A stretch of DNA of 64,000 nucleotides, from NCBI GenBank assembly GCA_002529455.1, contig NYMS01000038.1, positions 62,001 to 126,000 on the forward strand, given 5' to 3'. Positions 60,432 to 64,000 of this stretch are shown here, one piece after another. Position 1 is the first letter of the stretch. Each line of letters opens with the position of its first letter. The translations under genes were made by a program, and so were the position numbers. A model generated the notes under the pieces. The model ran no database searches, was not told the DNA's origin, and saw only the letters and a program-made list of their open reading frames with translations. The DNA is from Glycomyces fuscus (GTDB lineage Bacteria > Actinomycetota > Actinomycetes > Streptosporangiales > Streptosporangiaceae).

Positions 60432-61898
60432 ATGGCGAGGCAGAGCGGCCACCGGGCCGCGGAACGCTCCGGGGGCGGCACCCGGCGGATCAACGGGCGC
60501 CTACTGGCGCGCCTCATCGGCGAGGCGCCCGTGGAACGCCCCTTCTACCTGGCCATCGCCCGCGCCGTCAGCGGCCTGGTCCTGGACGGCCGCGTGCCCA
60601 CCAACACCCGGCTCCCGGCCGAACGCGACCTCGCCACCGCCCTCGGAGTGAGCCGCAACACCATCACCGCCGCCTACGCCTGGCTGCGCGACAACCGCTT
60701 CCTGGAGAGCAGGCAGGGCGCGGGCAGCTGGACCGTCCTGCCCGACTCCGCGACCAGCGAGCCCTCGCCCTTCGTCCCCACCGCCGAGCACATCGACCTG
60801 GGCGTGGCCGCGCCCCCGGCGGTGGAGGGGCTGCGCGCCGCCGCGTTCCAGGCCGCCGAGCAGCTCGCCGCGCACGTGGGAGGCCTCGGCTACTACCCCT
60901 ACGGACTGCCCGAGCTGCGGCACGCCATCGCCCGGCGCTACGTGGAGCGCGGTCTGCCCACCACCCCCGAGCAGATCTTCGTCACCAACGGCGCCCAACA
61001 GGGCATCGCGCTGGCCGTGGACATGCTCGTGCAGCCCGGCGACGAGGTGCTGGTGGAGTCGCCCACCTACCCGCACGCGCTGGACGCCATCCGCCGCGCC
61101 GGGGCGCGGGTGCGCACCGTCGGGGTGACCCCGCAGGGCTGGGACATGGAGTACCTCGTCGACGCGTTCCGCCAGTGGAAACCCCGCCTGGCCTACCTCG
61201 TCCCCGACTTCCAGAACCCCACCGGCGCCCTGATGGACGACGAGGAGCGCCGGGTCCTGGTGCGCGAGGCGCGCCGGGCGGGGACCCACCTGGTCGTCGA
61301 CGAGTCGGTCGCGGAACTGGCCATCGACTCCGGCGACCTGCCCGCGCCGGTGGCCGCCCACGACATCGACGGCCGCGTGCTCACGGTGGGTTCGGTGGCC
61401 AAGCTGCTGTGGGGCGGCCTGCGGGTGGGATGGGTGCGCACCACGCCGCCGATGGTGGCCCGGCTGATGGCCACCCGCCAGCGCTTCGACCTGGCCGGGG
61501 CGGTACTGGACCAGCTCACCACCACCCACCTGCTCTCCGACGTGCTGCGCATCCGGGCCGAGCGCAGCCGCCAGCTGCGCCGCAACCGCGACGCGCTGCT
61601 GCACGCGCTGCGCGAACGGCTCCCCGACTGGCGGCCCAGCGTGCCCGGGGGCGGGCTGGTGCTGTGGACGACCCTGCCCCACCCCGTGGCCAGCGCGCTG
61701 GCCACGGCCGCGGTCCGGCACGGGGTGCACCCCGCCGCCGGGCCGGTGTTCGGCGCGGACGGCACCCTGGAGCGCTACCTGCGCCTGGCCTACACCCAGC
61801 CGCCGGACGTGCTCGCGGACGCGGTGGAGCGCCTGGTCGCCGCCTACACCGAGACCCTGGTCCACCCGACGCAGCCCCGGGGGCAGCTGTACGTGTGA
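60432..61898 (+). CDS. MocR-type GntR regulator with aminotransferase domain (YczR-like)
   Basis: A 488-residue fusion. Residues 30-105 are a GntR winged helix (PFYLAIARAVSGLVLDGRV, LPAERDLATALGVSRNTITAAYAWLRDNRFLESRQGAGSW). From about 120 a fold-type-I aminotransferase domain follows with VTNGAQQGIAL, DFQNPTG (Asn262), VVDES (Asp290) and the PLP lysine Lys324 in VGSVAKLLWGGLRVGW. It binds PLP and regulates, usually itself and the divergent gene. Divergence from yczE-like is the known YczR-YczE arrangement. ATG at 60432 follows CGGGGGATGGC. Confidence 0.9.
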   Translation: MARQSGHRAAERSGGGTRRINGRLLARLIGEAPVERPFYLAIARAVSGLVLDGRVPTNTRLPAERDLATALGVSRNTITAAYAWLRDNRFLESRQGAGSWTVLPDSATSEPSPFVPTAEHIDLGVAAPPAVEGLRAAAFQAAEQLAAHVGGLGYYPYGLPELRHAIARRYVERGLPTTPEQIFVTNGAQQGIALAVDMLVQPGDEVLVESPTYPHALDAIRRAGARVRTVGVTPQGWDMEYLVDAFRQWKPRLAYLVPDFQNPTGALMDDEERRVLVREARRAGTHLVVDESVAELAIDSGDLPAPVAAHDIDGRVLTVGSVAKLLWGGLRVGWVRTTPPMVARLMATRQRFDLAGAVLDQLTTTHLLSDVLRIRAERSRQLRRNRDALLHALRERLPDWRPSVPGGGLVLWTTLPHPVASALATAAVRHGVHPAAGPVFGADGTLERYLRLAYTQPPDVLADAVERLVAAYTETLVHPTQPRGQLYV

Positions 61899-62009
61899 GG
61901 GCACGCCGAGGGGAGGGGAGGGTGCGAGGTCCCCTTGCCAACAGCTCACCACGCCCGGCTGCCCCGGCACCACCCCGCATCCGCGTCTGTGGACAGGCCG
62001 ACCCGGACC

Positions 62010-62041
62010 GGTCCGCTCCGACCCCGGTCCGCTCCGACCCC
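62010..62041. repeat. Two tandem 16-bp repeats
   Basis: GGTCCGCTCCGACCCC occurs twice in direct tandem in the short gap between the convergent MocR and alpha/beta-hydrolase genes, followed by a partial third copy start (GGCCCGC). Confidence 0.7.
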
Positions 62042-62098
62042 GGCCCGCGCCGGGAGGGCCGGAGGGGGGCCGGGCGGGCCCGCAGTCTCCGGTGCCCC

Positions 62099-62935
62099 TC
62101 AGGCGCCCCCGGCGGGCAGGGCGAAGCGCTGGGCGAAGCGGACCACCTCGCCCAGCACCTCGTCCCGGTTGGTCTCGTTGAACACCTCGTGCCGGGCGCC
62201 GGGGAAGATCCGCGCGGTGAAGTCCTCGCCCATGACCGAGGTGATGCCCACCCTCGTGCCCTCCAGCGGCACCAGCCGGTCGTCGGAGCCGTGCACCCAC
62301 AGCAGCGGCAGCGGCCCCACGCTTCCGGCGGCCAGGCCGCGCTCGATCTCGGTGAGCATGGCGTTCACCGTGGCGCGCTTGAAGGGGCCGTGCCAGACCA
62401 GCTCGTCGGCCACGTACGCCTCGCCCACGGCCGGGTCCCGCGAGAGCGTGGACGGGTCGATGGGGGCGTCGGGGATCTCCTCGGCGGCGGCGAGCCGCTC
62501 CAGGGCCTCCCACCGGCCCAGCACCGGCCCGGACAGCACCAGCGCGCTCGGCTGCTCGGGGTGGGTCTGGGCGTAGCGGGAGGCGATGAGCCCGCCCATG
62601 GAGTGGCCGATGAGCACCAGCGGCAGCGTCCGGTAGGCGGTGCGCGCCTGGGTGACGATCCGGTGCACGTCCTCGACCACGCCCGCGTAGTCGTCGATCA
62701 GCACCCGCTCGCCCGAGGAGCCGCCGTGCCCGCGGTGGTCGGCTCCGTAGACCACCGCGCCCGCCCGGACCAGGTCCTCGGCCACCTCGTGGTACCGGCC
62801 CAGGTGCTCGCCGTAGCCGTGCACCAGCACCGCGAGCCAGGTCGGCTCGCCCTCGGACGGGGCCCACGCCCGCGCCGCCAGCTTCCCAGAACCGTCGGGT
62901 CCGCCCGCCAGGGCCCACTCGCGTGTGGTGATCAC
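62099..62935 (-). CDS. Alpha/beta hydrolase, monoacylglycerol-lipase-like
   Basis: A 278-residue serine hydrolase of the Hydrolase_4/lysophospholipase group. The oxyanion HG is at 39-40, nucleophile GHSMGG with Ser112, Asp in VHGSDDRLVP (about 218) and His in GARHEVFNE (about 248). The pattern VYGADHRGHGGSSGERV is that of monoacylglycerol lipases. It probably hydrolyses lipid esters in the cytosol. GTG at 62935 has AAGGAGGCGGAACACG before it. No signal peptide. Confidence 0.87.
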   Translation of the reverse strand: MITTREWALAGGPDGSGKLAARAWAPSEGEPTWLAVLVHGYGEHLGRYHEVAEDLVRAGAVVYGADHRGHGGSSGERVLIDDYAGVVEDVHRIVTQARTAYRTLPLVLIGHSMGGLIASRYAQTHPEQPSALVLSGPVLGRWEALERLAAAEEIPDAPIDPSTLSRDPAVGEAYVADELVWHGPFKRATVNAMLTEIERGLAAGSVGPLPLLWVHGSDDRLVPLEGTRVGITSVMGEDFTARIFPGARHEVFNETNRDEVLGEVVRFAQRFALPAGGA

Positions 62936-63254
62936 CGTGTTCCGCCTCCTTGCCCGAGTCCTCGTCTGCGACGATCGAGACCGCGCGCGACCGTCGGAGG
63001 GTCACCCTACGGCGCGGCGGGGCCGGTGCGCAGCAGGGCGGAACGGGCCCGCGCGGGGCCGCGGCTCCGGGAGTTGGGGGATCAGCCGACACGCCGCCCG
63101 GTGTCTCGTGTCCGCCCACGAAAAACGGCATATCACGCGATGGGGTCTGCCAGTCGCTTAAAGGGATCTTCTACGCTTATCTATGGGTACCCCTCGGGCC
63201 GGGTACTTCTATACACGGACCGCCCGACAACCCGGACCGGAGAGGGTGACGCCC
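62936..63254. other. Divergent region alpha/beta hydrolase/moaA
   Basis: A 319-base gap. The left part serves the hydrolase (AAGGAGG at 62945-62951). The right part (63120-63235) is AT-richer, with TATCTATGGGTACC and TTCTATACAC, probably the moaA promoter. GGAGAGG (63239-63245) is the moaA ribosome-binding site. No molybdenum-cofactor riboswitch was recognised. Confidence 0.5.
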
Positions 63255-64000
63255 GTGCTGGCCGACTCCTACGGACGAGTGGCGACCGACCTGCGGGTCT
63301 CGCTCACCGACCGCTGCAACCTCAGATGCACCTACTGCATGCCGCCGGAGGGGCTGGAGTGGCTGCCCAAGCCGGAACTGCTCACCGACGACGAACTCCT
63401 GCGCCTCATCCGCATCGGTGTCACCCGCCTCGGCATCACCGAGGTGCGCTTCACCGGGGGTGAACCCCTGCTCCGCCGCGGCCTGCCCGGCCTCGTGGCG
63501 GGGACGACCGCGCTCCCGCCCCGCCCCCACACCGCCCTGACCACCAACGGCATCGGGTTGGCCCGCATGGCCCCCGCCCTCGCCGAGGCCGGGCTCGACC
63601 GCGTCAACGTCTCCCTCGACACCCTGCGCCCCGACGTGTTCGAGACCCTCGCCCGCCGCCGCAGGCTCCCCGACGTCCTCGACGGCCTGGCGGGCGCCGC
63701 CGAGGCCGGGCTCACCCCCGTCAAGGTCAACACGGTGCTCATGCGCGGCGTCAACGACGACGAGGCCCCCGACCTCCTGCGCTTTTGCATCGAACACGGC
63801 TACGAGCTGCGGTTCATCGAGCAGATGCCGCTGGACGCCCAGCACGGCTGGCGGCGCGACACCATGATCACCGCCGAGGAGATCCTCGCGGACCTCGAAG
63901 CCGAGTTCACGCTCGACGCGGCCGACGCCGACACACGCGGCAGCGCGCCCGCCGAGCTCTTCCACGTGCGCGGAGCCCGCTTCCCCAACGGGGAGCAGGC
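63255..64000 (+). CDS. moaA: GTP 3',8-cyclase MoaA (molybdenum cofactor step 1), 3' truncated
   Basis: The first 248 codons of a radical-SAM enzyme, cut by the window edge (full length is about 330). The N-terminal [4Fe-4S] motif is CNLRCTYC (Cys21, Cys25, Cys28); VRFTGGEPLLRR (64-75), TTNGIGLA and VNVSLDTLRPDVF are diagnostic of MoaA. It converts GTP to 3',8-cyclo-dihydro-GTP for cPMP. The GTG at 63255 is preferred, 9 bases after GGAGAGG; another GTG at 63246 abuts that site. The C-terminal second cluster lies outside the window. Confidence 0.95.
   Translation, partial: MLADSYGRVATDLRVSLTDRCNLRCTYCMPPEGLEWLPKPELLTDDELLRLIRIGVTRLGITEVRFTGGEPLLRRGLPGLVAGTTALPPRPHTALTTNGIGLARMAPALAEAGLDRVNVSLDTLRPDVFETLARRRRLPDVLDGLAGAAEAGLTPVKVNTVLMRGVNDDEAPDLLRFCIEHGYELRFIEQMPLDAQHGWRRDTMITAEEILADLEAEFTLDAADADTRGSAPAELFHVRGARFPNGEQ

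Noticed and set aside
62010..62041. The two tandem 16-bp repeats as a CRISPR or regulatory array
   Set aside because: Only two adjoining copies without spacers, in a convergent gap; more likely replication slippage.
62936..63254. Molybdenum-cofactor riboswitch upstream of moaA
   Set aside because: No match to the conserved helices of that RNA was recognised; the region looks like a plain promoter.

Overview
The window comes from a very GC-rich actinomycete. Codons almost always end in G or C, start codons are often GTG, many gene pairs share a GTGA start/stop overlap, two enzymes belong to F420-using families, and sirtuin, HxlR, MocR, PucR and MarR-like regulators are typical of the group. 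A Nocardiopsis-like (Nocardiopsaceae) genome is the best guess, but this rests on gene style and not on a database match. No rRNA, tRNA, CRISPR array, insertion sequence or prophage gene was seen. The window reads as ordinary chromosome with accessory metabolic islands.

Layout. 1-3332: a membrane-protein fragment and an F420-type PPOX enzyme face a minus-strand group (atypical cytochrome P450, Cys-rich copper-storage protein, small membrane protein). 3857-7213: an ATP-grasp ligase and a CocE/NonD hydrolase form a two-gene operon. 7613-12519: an aldo/keto reductase, then a LysR regulator divergent from an FAD oxidase/MFS exporter pair. 12682-17293: a stress-type cluster (DUF8129-like protein, 19-codon leader ORF, membrane-anchored SDR, F420 LLM oxidoreductase, 59-residue Pro-rich protein), then a secreted GH5 cellulase. 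17538-21090: a membrane protein/winged-helix regulator pair under a perfect palindrome, and a Clp ATPase.

21555-32616 is the main metabolic island. Ten plus-strand genes encode a ribose-type ABC importer, two sugar dehydrogenase candidates, a DUF4380 protein, a FadR-type regulator, a galactonate-dehydratase-like enzyme, an SMP-30 lactonase, a PfkB kinase and a KDPG-type aldolase. Together they describe a De Ley-Doudoroff/Entner-Doudoroff-like route: sugar, lactone, aldonate, 2-keto-3-deoxy acid, its 6-phosphate, then pyruvate plus glyceraldehyde-3-phosphate. Xylulokinase and another aldo/keto reductase follow on the other strand. 35497-39539 holds sulfur-type uptake genes (orphan MetQ; SsuA-SsuB-SsuC-like ABC system). 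39598-41628 is a pectin-degradation pair (pectinesterase, rhamnogalacturonan acetylesterase) behind three LacI-type operator sequences.

41944-52608 is a mixed region: HxlR/quinone reductase, Dps, a second P450 with a PucR regulator, an aldo/keto reductase, RidA, an EamA exporter with divergent TetR, a sulfotransferase with a zinc-finger-like insert, and a sirtuin. 52765-55998 encodes a 1077-residue NACHT NTPase, the best candidate in the window for an immune (NLR-like) function. It is followed by uracil-DNA glycosylase, a GH15 enzyme, a YczE-type membrane protein with its divergent MocR regulator, an alpha/beta hydrolase, and the start of moaA cut by the window edge.

Regulation visible in sequence: three matching GTTT/GTTA-N15/16-GGGTAG promoters (DUF8129 gene, SDR, Dps) suggest one stress-sigma regulon, and several palindromes sit exactly where local regulators would bind.
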